From NCBI GenBank assembly GCA_021809845.1, contig JAJZJW010000001.1:89503-125539 (forward strand): 36,037 nt of DNA, read 5' to 3'. Position 1 is the first letter of the stretch. Every line of letters begins with the position of its first letter. This DNA is from a bacterium. GTDB taxonomy: Bacteria; SZUA-79; Acidulodesulfobacterales; Acidulodesulfobacteraceae. A model generated the notes under the pieces. It was given only the letters and a program-made list of their open reading frames with translations, was not told the DNA's origin and did not search any database. The translations under genes and the position numbers were made by a program. Positions 1-9,001 of the stretch are shown piece by piece.

Positions 1-130
1 CGGATAAATCAACGCTGGATTTGAAGTTTGACACGATAGAACATGAGCTGGAATTAAAGGCGGATAAATCAACGCTGGATTTGAAGTTTGACACGATAGA
101 ACATGAGCTGGAATTAAAGGCGGATAAGTT
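1..130 (+). repeat. 60-bp in-frame tandem repeat (at least 2 exact copies plus partial)
   Basis: Bases 1-60 and 61-120 are identical, and 121-127 begins a third copy before diverging. The unit is a multiple of three, so copy number changes the protein length by 20 residues without a frameshift. The array runs off the left edge, so its total copy number is unknown. Confidence 0.95.
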
Positions 131-863
131 AACTGTGACATTCGGCGATAATTATTTAGAAGATATACAATCTTTTTTAAGCGAAGGCATTAAAAGGCTC
201 CCTAAATCCTTTAAGGACTATAAAGAAACCGAAGAAAAAGATTTAAGTTACCTGTTGTTTGAAAATGTTTTTTACGACCATGATATAGTAAAAGAAAAAC
301 AAAAGTGCTATATTCCGTTCATTAAAAAAATTAATACCGCCGATATGCCGCCTAATACTTCATGGTTGGATATCGGATGCGGCAGGGGAGAATTTCTTAA
401 TATATTAAATCGCGAAAACATTAAATCCCTGGGGGTCGAAATAAACCTCATAGAATATAACGAATTAATTAGAAGAGGTTTTTCGGCGTATAACGACGAC
501 GCTGTTTCTTTTTTGAAAAAAACAGAAGAAAAATTTATGGGAATTTCAGCGCTGCAAGTAGTTGAACATCTGGAAGATGCTTATTTGCATAATGTGATTG
601 AACTTGCATTTCTGAAAATACAAGGCGGCGGCTTGATAATTTTAGAAACAGTCAATCCATACAGTTTTGTCGGTCTTGCTAATTTTTATATGGATGAAAC
701 TCATAAAAAACCTATTCCGCCGTATAGACTTGCTTTTTTGTTGGAATGGTACGGTTTTAAAAATGTTAAAATTTTGTATTCCGCCCTTTTGCCGGAAAAT
801 TTTAGAAATATAGACCCTAAATATAATTATCAGGATTATGCTGTAATCGGAGAAAAATCTTAA
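3..863 (+). CDS. Coiled-coil plus class I SAM-dependent methyltransferase, 5'-truncated by the window edge
   Basis: The frame is open to the left edge, so the true start lies outside; a TTG at 21 lies inside a repeat and is not a credible start. The visible N-terminus is a 20-residue unit (ADKSTLDLKFDTIEHELELK) encoded by exact 60-bp tandem copies at 1-60 and 61-120, with a partial third copy. It is charged and probably coiled coil. A Rossmann methyltransferase domain follows, with SAM-binding motif LDIGCGRGEFL (bases about 367-399) and a later block, NPYSFVGLANFYMDETHKKP. That block resembles methyltransferases found beside polysaccharide glycosyltransferases, including chain-terminating enzymes of mannan and rhamnan O-antigens. 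The adjoining D-rhamnose locus supports a role in methylating a glycan. Family assignment is firm; the substrate is inferred. The gene ends 14 bp from the convergent pilin-like gene. Confidence 0.8.
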   Translation, partial: DKSTLDLKFDTIEHELELKADKSTLDLKFDTIEHELELKADKLTVTFGDNYLEDIQSFLSEGIKRLPKSFKDYKETEEKDLSYLLFENVFYDHDIVKEKQKCYIPFIKKINTADMPPNTSWLDIGCGRGEFLNILNRENIKSLGVEINLIEYNELIRRGFSAYNDDAVSFLKKTEEKFMGISALQVVEHLEDAYLHNVIELAFLKIQGGGLIILETVNPYSFVGLANFYMDETHKKPIPPYRLAFLLEWYGFKNVKILYSALLPENFRNIDPKYNYQDYAVIGEKS

Positions 864-877
864 ATTTCTTAAAAAGG

Positions 878-1732
878 TTATTGTTCTGCCGCCTGCAAAA
901 AGTTTTCAGCATTACCATATTGCTGCTGAGCGTTTGCCATTTCGCTTTGCAACTGCGGAGTGTCGCCTTCTAAATTTTCAAGTGAGTTCACGCCTTCTTC
1001 TTTATAATATGCATTATTTGCGGCTGTTTCAGCCGCAGCTATTAAGCTTTCATTTGCAGATGCTGCTGCAGCAGCCTGCTGCTCTTGTATATATGTATTA
1101 TTATTAACCGTCGAATTTTTAACTGCGTTTCCGTTTCCGTTTCCGTTTTTAATTTTAGGATATGCGCTGAATCCGAAAGGAACGCTTACCTGTGTTATTA
1201 ACACGCCTTGCGAGTAAGCTGACACTCCTCCTTTTACCCCATTTTTAAACATAGGTATATATTCTGAATTTGAACCGTTTAATCCGTTGATTATGACCTC
1301 AAACTGACCACTGCTTTCGTCTTTGAGACATTCTGCAATAAAGCTGCGACCAAGCAGTTTTTCAATACAATTATCATTGCCTTGATAACTTGTTTGAGAT
1401 AACGATATTCCCTGTGGTAAAAATTGCTGCTCATTATTATTCGGCAGTATCTTCATTCCATTAACCATTTCTGCAATAGTTCCAAAATAATCATTGTCTG
1501 ACGGTGTAGAATTATTTTCGGCATCATTTGAATATGATGCCTGCTGATACTGGATTTCAGAATTTATAAGACCGTTTGCCATATTTATTGCCGCTTTTGC
1601 CTGTTTTACCTCATTAAAACCGTTTAGATACGGCAGAGCTGCCGCCATCATAACGGATATGATTATAAGTCCGACCATTATGCCTATTAGTCCAAAACCG
1701 TTATCGCTGTTTATAAATTTAAAATTTGACAT
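878..1732 (-). CDS. Prepilin-like protein with type III signal peptide
   Basis: The 284-residue protein begins with a short polar leader ending in Gly, then a hydrophobic helix (NG/FGLIGIMVGLIIISVMMAA). This is the layout of type IV pilins and pseudopilins cut by prepilin peptidase. The residue at mature position +5 is Gly where most pilins have Glu; loss of Glu5 is known in minor pseudopilins of the GspK type. The rest is Asn/Gln/Ala-rich, with a GNGNGN stretch and a poly-Ala tract near residues 195-230. Three cysteines are visible in the middle third. A purine-rich ribosome-binding site (AAGGGGGGG) sits about 8 bp upstream of the ATG. The gene is antiparallel to the polysaccharide genes on both sides, and no other pilus gene is visible, so its partner system is unknown. 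Confidence 0.65.
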   Translation of the reverse strand: MSNFKFINSDNGFGLIGIMVGLIIISVMMAAALPYLNGFNEVKQAKAAINMANGLINSEIQYQQASYSNDAENNSTPSDNDYFGTIAEMVNGMKILPNNNEQQFLPQGISLSQTSYQGNDNCIEKLLGRSFIAECLKDESSGQFEVIINGLNGSNSEYIPMFKNGVKGGVSAYSQGVLITQVSVPFGFSAYPKIKNGNGNGNAVKNSTVNNNTYIQEQQAAAAASANESLIAAAETAANNAYYKEEGVNSLENLEGDTPQLQSEMANAQQQYGNAENFLQAAEQ

Positions 1733-1985
1733 AATAACGACCCCCCCTTAAATTGTGAGAATTGTGAGATATTAATAAAACTTTAAATGAAATTAAATTA
1801 AATTAAATTATTCATTTATTCTTTAGGTAGGTTAGATTATTTATAATGAATTTAAATTTAAACATGTTATAATTATTATATTTTTTTAATATTTAACTAT
1901 TATGAAGATTTTATTTCGTTTATGTTAAATTTTTTTATTTTTAAGTCAGTTGCCCGCATTTATTCGCATTTTCTTGTTTTATGTA

Positions 1986-2010
1986 TTGCCTTGCCATCTG
2001 CGGCAAGCAA
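1986..2010 (+). promoter_or_regulatory. Inverted repeat just upstream of the rmd promoter
   Basis: TTGCcTTGCC and GGCAAGCAA flank a 6-nt loop; the stem is perfect apart from one bulged C. It ends 10 bp before the -35 hexamer and lacks a following T-run, so an operator or activator site is more likely than a terminator. The regulator is unknown. Confidence 0.4.
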
Positions 2011-2020
2011 TTGCGTAAAC

Positions 2021-2049
2021 TTGACAATTTTATTGGATTATTTTATAAA
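2021..2049 (+). promoter_or_regulatory. Sigma70-type promoter for the rmd-gmd polysaccharide operon
   Basis: TTGACA at 2021-2026 is followed by a 17-bp spacer and TATAAA at 2044-2049, a near-consensus arrangement. It would start transcription near 2056, giving a leader of roughly 115 nt before rmd. AT-rich DNA produces chance matches, but a perfect -35 with ideal spacing is uncommon. Confidence 0.55.
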
Positions 2050-2173
2050 TATATAACATAAAATATATTTATATTCGCTTATTATTACGATAAGCATAAT
2101 AATATATAAAATATATAATATATAATATATAATAATAATGAAAAAATAGACATTAAAACAACAATATTAATTT

Positions 2174-3337
2174 ATGAACATTCTTTTAACAGGCGCCTCC
2201 GGCTTCGTCGGATGCTACGTAAAACTGGCCCTCTCTCAATTTCATACTTGCGTCCCGTTAGCTGACGCAAACGGCACGATTGACTTAAGAGATATTGAAA
2301 GAATAAAGCTGTTTTTATCATCAAATATAAAGCCTTATGTAAAATTAAATAAAGGCTCTAAAAATAATGCGTATGATACAACGCTGGCACAGCCGCATAC
2401 TTGCGGCTTTGACGCAATAATCCATTTAGCCGCCCAGAGTTTTGTTCCTGAGTCTTTTAAAAATCCTCTTGAGACTTTTGACGTTAATTTTACGGGTACT
2501 TATAACTTATTTAGAGCGTTAAAAGCATACGGTTTCTACGGTAAAATTCTTTACATAAGTTCAGGCGATATTTACGGTCTTGTTAGTGAAGACAAACTCC
2601 CTATAACGGAAGACGAGCTGTTAAAACCCAGAAGTCCATATGCGGTAAGTAAAGTTGCAGCTGAAGCGCTGTGCTATCAGTGGTCTATAACCGAAGATAT
2701 GGAAATTATAATAGCAAGACCTTTTAATCATATAGGACCAAATCAAAGCGAAAGATTTGCCGTGCCAAGTTTTGGAAAACAGATAGCAGAAATAGAGCTT
2801 GGTTTAAGAAAACCTGTTATTAGCACAGGAAATATCGACATAACAAGAGATTTTTTAGATGTAAGGGATGTTGCCGAAGCCTATAAATTATTATTGGAAA
2901 AAGCAATGAATTTCAAAGAACAAGGAACGGAAATTAATATAAAAACAGAATCGAACCTAAAAGCATCAACAAATACAAATACATTTACAGATACAAAATC
3001 ATTAGAAAAAAATACAAATACATTTAACGATGCAAATGAATTAACAAAAAAAGATGCCAAAGAAATAAAAAATGTTGAAAATTTCCGCTCTTATGTTTAT
3101 AATGTATGTTCGGGGTCTGAGACCTCAATCCGCTCAATAATTAATATGATGCTTAAAATAACTGGCGTAAATGCTAAAATAGAAACCGATAATAATAAAT
3201 TAAGGCCGAACGAACAAAAAAGGGTTTACGGAAATAATGAAAAGATTAAAAAAATAACGGGCTGGGAGCCTAAAATACCGCTTGAACAAAGTCTGAAAGA
3301 CATTTTAAATTACTGGAAAGAAAAACTAAAAAATTAA
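2174..3337 (+). CDS. rmd: GDP-6-deoxy-D-mannose (GDP-4-keto-6-deoxymannose) reductase, extended SDR
   Basis: This 387-residue NAD(P)-dependent epimerase/dehydratase-family protein opens with the Rossmann motif GASGFVG. It has the catalytic Ser/Tyr/Lys set in ISSGDIYG and SPYAVSKVAAE, then RPFNHIGPNQ. With gmd next door, the best reading is reduction of GDP-4-keto-6-deoxy-D-mannose to GDP-D-rhamnose. Residues about 240-303 form a Lys/Asn/Thr-rich low-complexity insert containing two NTNTF copies, between the core and a normal C-terminal region (YNVCSGSETSIRSII). The insert makes the protein about 60-70 residues longer than the usual 300-320. No clear Shine-Dalgarno sequence precedes the ATG. 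A GDP-fucose-type epimerase-reductase is less likely, because family members with that role have other signature blocks. Confidence 0.75.
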   Translation: MNILLTGASGFVGCYVKLALSQFHTCVPLADANGTIDLRDIERIKLFLSSNIKPYVKLNKGSKNNAYDTTLAQPHTCGFDAIIHLAAQSFVPESFKNPLETFDVNFTGTYNLFRALKAYGFYGKILYISSGDIYGLVSEDKLPITEDELLKPRSPYAVSKVAAEALCYQWSITEDMEIIIARPFNHIGPNQSERFAVPSFGKQIAEIELGLRKPVISTGNIDITRDFLDVRDVAEAYKLLLEKAMNFKEQGTEINIKTESNLKASTNTNTFTDTKSLEKNTNTFNDANELTKKDAKEIKNVENFRSYVYNVCSGSETSIRSIINMMLKITGVNAKIETDNNKLRPNEQKRVYGNNEKIKKITGWEPKIPLEQSLKDILNYWKEKLKN

Positions 3338-3468
3338 ATTAATTTGATTGCGAGCTTTGAACATTAATAGATAAATTATTATAAATTACAAATTAAATAA
3401 AATTAATTTTGGTTTAGTTATATAGATTTAGTTATCTAAAGATAATAAATAAAAAAAGGGAGGAATAA

Positions 3469-4458
<990 letters not shown>

Positions 4459-4486
4459 TTAACAGCAAAAATTATGGTCAAAAAAA

Positions 4487-4810
4487 TTGAAAAAATCTTT
4501 TATTAAACGATTAAAAGCATTATTAAAGAAAATTATTGTTCCACTTATAGATTTTGTCCTTAAAAGACGCGCGATTAAGCGCATTGCCAAAAAAGTATTA
4601 GATAGATTCCCTTCATTAAAAGCGCGTTTTAAATCATTAGCAATTTCATCGGGCATCTTAAAAGTTCATGGTCAAGTTTTAGAAAATAATAATAATAATG
4701 ATAAAAGCAATACTATAAGTCCTGAGTTATCTGACTTATCGCCGCGCGCTCAAAAAATATACTTAGACTTAAAAAATGCCATTGAAGAGAGAAAAGATAA
4801 ATGCGTATAG
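4487..4810 (+). CDS. Small basic protein overlapping the downstream glycosyltransferase
   Basis: The protein has 107 residues if it starts at TTG 4487; an ATG at 4474 is in another frame and soon stops. The first ~60 residues are very Lys/Arg-rich and hydrophobic (helical, amphipathic). A short Asn-rich linker (ENNNNND) and a C-terminal block, LSPRAQKIYLDLKNAIEERK, follow. From memory, that block also occurs just before, or at the end of methyltransferases next to, the same class of two-domain glycosyltransferase, so it may be a docking or membrane-association segment. The last 10 bp overlap the next gene's start (ATGCGTATAG), which implies translational coupling. No enzymatic motif is visible. 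Function unknown. Confidence 0.6.
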   Translation: MKKSFIKRLKALLKKIIVPLIDFVLKRRAIKRIAKKVLDRFPSLKARFKSLAISSGILKVHGQVLENNNNNDKSNTISPELSDLSPRAQKIYLDLKNAIEERKDKCV

Positions 4811-7392
4811 TGTTGGATTTGCAGGCGTGTCAGACTGAAAGCAGATTTCGCGGCATGGGGCGCTATTCTATGTCTTTAGCCAAAGCGATAGCGAAAAATG
4901 CCAATAATAATCATGAAATATGGCTTTTTTTGAATGGTTTGTTTCCCGACACAATTCCGTATATCAGACAATCATTTGATGGTTTAATCCCAAAAGAACG
5001 CATTTTTGTTTTTTCAGCACACGGACCGGTTGCGGAAGTTGACCCGCAAAATGAATGGCGCGCAAGGGCTTCGGAGCTAATCAGGGAATACGCATTATCC
5101 CAGCTTAAACCCGACATCGTTCATATAAATAGTTTATTTGAAGGATATGGAGACGATGCTGTTACATCCATAGGCAAGCTTGATTCAAAAATACCAACAG
5201 CCGTGACCTTGTACGATTTAATACCTTATGTTGACCCGGAAGCCTGTTTACCTAATGCACAGATGAAAAAATGGTATTACAGAAAAATCCAATCACTTAA
5301 AAATGCAAATCTTTTTTTAGCTATTTCCGAGTATTCAAAAAAAGAGGCAATAGATAATCTCGGAATTGCGCAAGAAAATATTTTGAATATATCCGCGGCT
5401 ATCAATGAAAATTTCAAGCAGGTTAAATATTCTGAGGAACAAAAAAACTCTATATTTAGCCGTTATAATATTAAAAAACCTTTTGTTATGTATTCTCCGG
5501 GCGGTTTTGAAGAAAGGAAAAATATCAAAAGGTTAATAGAAGCTTATAGTTTGCTTTCGACCGATATTAAAAAAGAGCATCAGCTTGTAATTACAGGTAA
5601 AATACACGAAGAAACTAAATATAATTTACAAGCTTATGCTAAAAAATTTAATATCAGCAATAATGAACTTATATTCACGGGTTATCTTGAAGATGACGAC
5701 CTTGTAGCCATGTACAATTTTTGCAAGCTGTTTGTTTGTCCATCTTTACATGAAGGTTTTGGACTTCCCCCTCTTGAGGCCATGGCTTGCGGAGCGCCTG
5801 CGATAGGCTCAAACTGCACGAGTATTCCCGAAGTTATAGGCAGACAGGATGCTTTATTTGTTCCTTTCAGAGCAAAATCTATTTCCGATAAAATATCGAA
5901 GGCGCTTACAAATGACAGTTTTCTAAATTCGTTAAGAGAACATGCTTTAAAACAGGCGAAGAAATTTTCGTGGGACGAATCTGCAAAAAGGGCATTGGGG
6001 GCATTTGAAACATTATACCAAAAAAATATATCAATAAAAACTCAGCAGGCAGAGCATGGAGACAGGGAATATAAAAGATTGCTTTCCTCTATAGCGGAAA
6101 TAGATGCGAAACCGTCTTTAATAAAAGACGATTTGTTAAATTTAGCGGAAAATATCTCGCAAAATATGATAATTGATAACACCAAACAACTATTGGTCGA
6201 TATATCCGAATTAGTGCAAAGAGATGCCAAAACAGGTATTCAGCGTGTAGTTAAAAATATTCTGCGTTGTCTAATAAAGAATCAGCCGCAAGGTTATCAA
6301 CTCAGACCTGTTTATTTTGATGGAAAGCATTATCGTTATGCCGATAGATTTAGGATAGAATCGCTTCAAGAATCATTAGTTAATCTTAACGATGAAAATT
6401 TACATGACGAAGTTGCAGAATTTTCGAGAGGGGATGTATTTTTATGTATTGATCTTACAGCTGCTTTTTTACCAATCGAAGAAGATTTCCTAATAAAAAT
6501 TAATAACCTTGGCGTAGGAATATATTTTATAGTTTATGACATTCTTCCAATTCTCCATCCGGAATGGTGGCCAATTCCCACGGGCACAGTGATAGAGAAT
6601 TGGCTTCGAATCGTTGTAAAAATTTCTACCGGCATTATATGTATTTCAAAGTCAACAGAAAAAGATGTGAAAAGATGGGTAAGCAAAAATTATCCCGGTA
6701 GATCGGAACCCCTAAAGATTAGCCATTTTTATCTTGGAGCAGATATTGAAAAAGATATAGTGAGCCGAACGGAGGAAAGCATTATTGTTCCTATTAATAA
6801 TTCGCCCGAAAAAGAAGAAGACTCCGGCGTAATTTTTAAATTAAAGAGTAACTCAAGTTTTCTTATGGTCGGCACTATCGAGCCCAGGAAGGGGCATATG
6901 CAAACGCTTGCCGCGTTTGAAAAGCTTTGGTCGGAGGGGTTGGATATTAATCTTGCAATCGTGGGTAAACAAGGATGGATGGTGGAAAAATTAATGGATA
7001 TACTAAGAAATCATCCTCAAATGAATAATCGTTTATTCTGGCTTGAAGGCATTAGCGACGAGTATTTGTTAGAGGTTTATTCCGCTTCCACATGCCTCAT
7101 CGCAGCCAGTGAAGGAGAAGGCTTTGGTTTACCGTTAATCGAAGCCGCCATGCATAAATTACCTATTATTGCCCGTGATATTCCGGTTTTTAGAGAAGTT
7201 GCAGGCGATTACGCCTTTTATTTTAATAGCAATAAGCCTAAAGATTTAGCTAAAGCGATTAAGAATTGGCTTAATTTATATAAAGAAGGAAAACATCCAA
7301 AATCAGACGATATGCCGCGACTTACTTGGGAACAAAGCACCGAGCAACTTATGGATATAATTTTTAACGATAAATGGTATTATAAATTTTAA
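4801..7392 (+). CDS. Two-domain GT4 glycosyltransferase (WbdA-like architecture)
   Basis: This 863-residue cytoplasmic enzyme has two complete GT-B, GT4-family modules. Module 1 (about residues 1-415) begins MRIVLDLQACQTESRFRGMG, with SPGGFEERKNIKRLIEAY and the donor-binding ExxxxxxxE block HEGFGLPPLEAMACG. Module 2 (about 455-863) has a divergent acceptor half, then MVGTIEPRKGH and SEGEGFGLPLIEAA. Tandem GT4 modules in one chain are typical of polymerising mannosyl/rhamnosyltransferases of ABC-transporter-dependent O-antigens, such as WbdA. Next to rmd-gmd, D-rhamnose transfer is a reasonable inference, but linkage and donor cannot be read from sequence. The start overlaps the preceding small gene by 10 bp. 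Confidence 0.85.
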   Translation: MRIVLDLQACQTESRFRGMGRYSMSLAKAIAKNANNNHEIWLFLNGLFPDTIPYIRQSFDGLIPKERIFVFSAHGPVAEVDPQNEWRARASELIREYALSQLKPDIVHINSLFEGYGDDAVTSIGKLDSKIPTAVTLYDLIPYVDPEACLPNAQMKKWYYRKIQSLKNANLFLAISEYSKKEAIDNLGIAQENILNISAAINENFKQVKYSEEQKNSIFSRYNIKKPFVMYSPGGFEERKNIKRLIEAYSLLSTDIKKEHQLVITGKIHEETKYNLQAYAKKFNISNNELIFTGYLEDDDLVAMYNFCKLFVCPSLHEGFGLPPLEAMACGAPAIGSNCTSIPEVIGRQDALFVPFRAKSISDKISKALTNDSFLNSLREHALKQAKKFSWDESAKRALGAFETLYQKNISIKTQQAEHGDREYKRLLSSIAEIDAKPSLIKDDLLNLAENISQNMIIDNTKQLLVDISELVQRDAKTGIQRVVKNILRCLIKNQPQGYQLRPVYFDGKHYRYADRFRIESLQESLVNLNDENLHDEVAEFSRGDVFLCIDLTAAFLPIEEDFLIKINNLGVGIYFIVYDILPILHPEWWPIPTGTVIENWLRIVVKISTGIICISKSTEKDVKRWVSKNYPGRSEPLKISHFYLGADIEKDIVSRTEESIIVPINNSPEKEEDSGVIFKLKSNSSFLMVGTIEPRKGHMQTLAAFEKLWSEGLDINLAIVGKQGWMVEKLMDILRNHPQMNNRLFWLEGISDEYLLEVYSASTCLIAASEGEGFGLPLIEAAMHKLPIIARDIPVFREVAGDYAFYFNSNKPKDLAKAIKNWLNLYKEGKHPKSDDMPRLTWEQSTEQLMDIIFNDKWYYKF

Positions 7393-7394
7393 CT

Positions 7395-7540
7395 GATATG
7401 GAAGAAACCTGCTATAAATTATTTAAAAGAGAAATTATCCAAAATATTGATATAGAAAAAATAAAAGGTATCCAATTTATTTATTCTCGTACTCACGACT
7501 GTATTTGCCTGCTTTATTCAATACCTTAAATATATAATGC
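7395..7540 (+). pseudogene. Remnant of a GT2 (dolichol-phosphate-mannose-synthase-like) glycosyltransferase
   Basis: Immediately after the previous stop, the frame from 7395 reads DMEETCYKLFKREIIQNIDI. This closely resembles the DMETCYK-x-F-R-R-E block in polyprenyl-phosphate GT2 enzymes. The sequence then degenerates. About 45 bp later, in another frame (7513-7533), FIQYLKY resembles the usual end of that catalytic domain (xxIIKYN). The intervening segment normally present (FGFEPEITAK and following) is missing. I read this as an internally deleted, frameshifted fragment. Its 43-codon open frame (7398-7529) is probably not a functional gene. The rest of the gap to 7784 shows nothing recognisable. 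Confidence 0.45.
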
Positions 7541-7784
7541 TAAAAGTAGTAAGGGTTTAGGTCAATTATTGATGGTATTTAAATATAAACGCATTCAAAA
7601 TAAATAATTTCAACTCATACTTAAAAGAAAAAGTGTGCAAAAGCGGAATATCATATTAAACGGTACTTGCAGCATTGATACACAAATACGCAGCAGACCA
7701 AATTAAAATAGAAATTTAATAAAATAATATTTAATTAGTGGAATGAATTCCCATAATTGAAATAAATAAACTTATGCTAAACTT

Positions 7785-8906
7785 ATGCGTATAGTCGTTT
7801 TAGGCACGAGAGGCTTTCCCGATGTTCAGGGCGGAGTTGAAAAGCACTGCGAAGAGCTTTATCCGAGATTGACAAGTCTTGGGGCAGAGGTAATCGTTAT
7901 AACGAGAAAAAGCTATATTAAGAAAAAAAGAGAAAGTTTTAACGGGGTGAGGTTCATTCACCTTTATTCTCCAAAATTAAAAAGTTTGGAGGCAATAAGC
8001 CATACTTTTTTAGCTTTGTTTAAGTTAAAAAAATTGAAACCTGACATCGTTCATGTTCATTCTATAGGTCCTGCCTTTTTAATTCCGTTAATTAAACTAT
8101 CGGGATACAAAGTCGTAATGACGCATCACGGACCAGATTATATGAGAAAAAAATGGGGAGCCGTAGCAAAATTAGTTTTAAGAACAGGCGAAAAAAACGC
8201 TATGAAGTATTCTGATAAAGTGATAGTTATAGCTAAATGGGTTCAAGACTACATCGAGAAAAAGTATAAAAGGCAGTCCTATTTTATTCCAAACGGAGTA
8301 AGCCCGGTTAATACCGACACGGGTTATTTAAACAACGGCAGTTTAATTTTAAAAAAGTTTAACATCGAACCAAAAAAATATGTTTTTACCGCCGCAAGGT
8401 TTGTTCCTGAAAAGGGATTGGATGATTTAATTAGTGCGTACAGGTTTTTGGAAAATCCTGAATTTAAACTTGTAATAGCAGGGGATGCCGACCATAAAAC
8501 ATATTATTCCAAAACGCTTAAGGAACTGGCAAATAAAACCAACGGCGTGATACTTACCGGAACGGTGCATAAAGAAGACATTTATAAATTATATTCAAAT
8601 GCGGCATTGTTTGTTTTACCTTCATATTATGAAGGATTTCCTATATCTCTTTTAGAGGCTTTAAGTTTCGGAGTGCCGGTTTTAGTGAGCGATATTCCGG
8701 CTCACAATGAGATTTTGCTCCCGGACTTCAGGTACTTTCATGCCGGGGATGTTCAAGAATTATCAAAAAAAATTGAAGAATGCGTTCAAGAAGGGATAGA
8801 CGCAAACGAAGAGAAAATGTATATAGATTTGATTAAGACAAATTACGATTGGGACATAATCGCAAAGAAAACTTTAAGCGTTTACAAGGAGTGTGTCGGT
8901 GATTGA
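7785..8906 (+). CDS. GT4-family glycosyltransferase (DUF1972-type N-terminus)
   Basis: This 373-residue GT-B enzyme starts MRIVVLGTRGFPDVQGGVEK, the hallmark of a GT4 subfamily that includes rhamnosyl- and other sugar transferases of extracellular polysaccharide clusters. The donor side shows AARFVPEKGLDDLISAY and the ExxxxxxxE block YEGFPISLLEALSFG. No Shine-Dalgarno sequence is clear; the start is chosen because the conserved N-terminus begins there. The stop (TGA at 8904) overlaps a GTG that originally would have started the next gene. That junction has been duplicated (see separate entries). The predicted role is adding one sugar during assembly of the rhamnose-containing glycan. Confidence 0.85.
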   Translation: MRIVVLGTRGFPDVQGGVEKHCEELYPRLTSLGAEVIVITRKSYIKKKRESFNGVRFIHLYSPKLKSLEAISHTFLALFKLKKLKPDIVHVHSIGPAFLIPLIKLSGYKVVMTHHGPDYMRKKWGAVAKLVLRTGEKNAMKYSDKVIVIAKWVQDYIEKKYKRQSYFIPNGVSPVNTDTGYLNNGSLILKKFNIEPKKYVFTAARFVPEKGLDDLISAYRFLENPEFKLVIAGDADHKTYYSKTLKELANKTNGVILTGTVHKEDIYKLYSNAALFVLPSYYEGFPISLLEALSFGVPVLVSDIPAHNEILLPDFRYFHAGDVQELSKKIEECVQEGIDANEEKMYIDLIKTNYDWDIIAKKTLSVYKECVGD

Positions 8907-9001
8907 TATTTTATTATCCACTTATAACGGCGAAACATTAAAAAGCGTTTACAAGGAGTGTGTCGGTGATTGATATTTTATTATCCACTTATAACGGCGA
9001 A
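8876..9001 (+). repeat. 67-bp tandem duplication of the GT4/GT2 gene junction
   Basis: Bases 8876-8934 (59 bp) recur at 8943-9001 with an offset of 67. The unit spans the last codons of the GT4 gene, its stop, the Shine-Dalgarno AGGAG and the first dozen codons of the GT2 gene. The first copy creates a 24-codon reading frame (GTG 8899 to TGA 8971-8973) that begins with the GT2 N-terminus and ends with the GT4 C-terminus. It overlaps the real GT2 start at 8966. Confidence 0.95.

Larger units (their letters stand above)
1733..2173. other. AT-rich divergent intergenic region
   Basis: This 441-bp gap separates the divergent pilin-like and rmd genes. It contains an AATTA-type microsatellite (about 1780-1812), an inverted repeat and promoter (annotated separately), and an ATATAATAT tract (about 2098-2140) in what would be the rmd leader. 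I see no small gene. Confidence 0.7.

Noticed and set aside
7398-7529. A 43-codon functional small gene
   Set aside because: It reads as part of a GT2 domain that is otherwise missing, so a pseudogene fragment explains it better.
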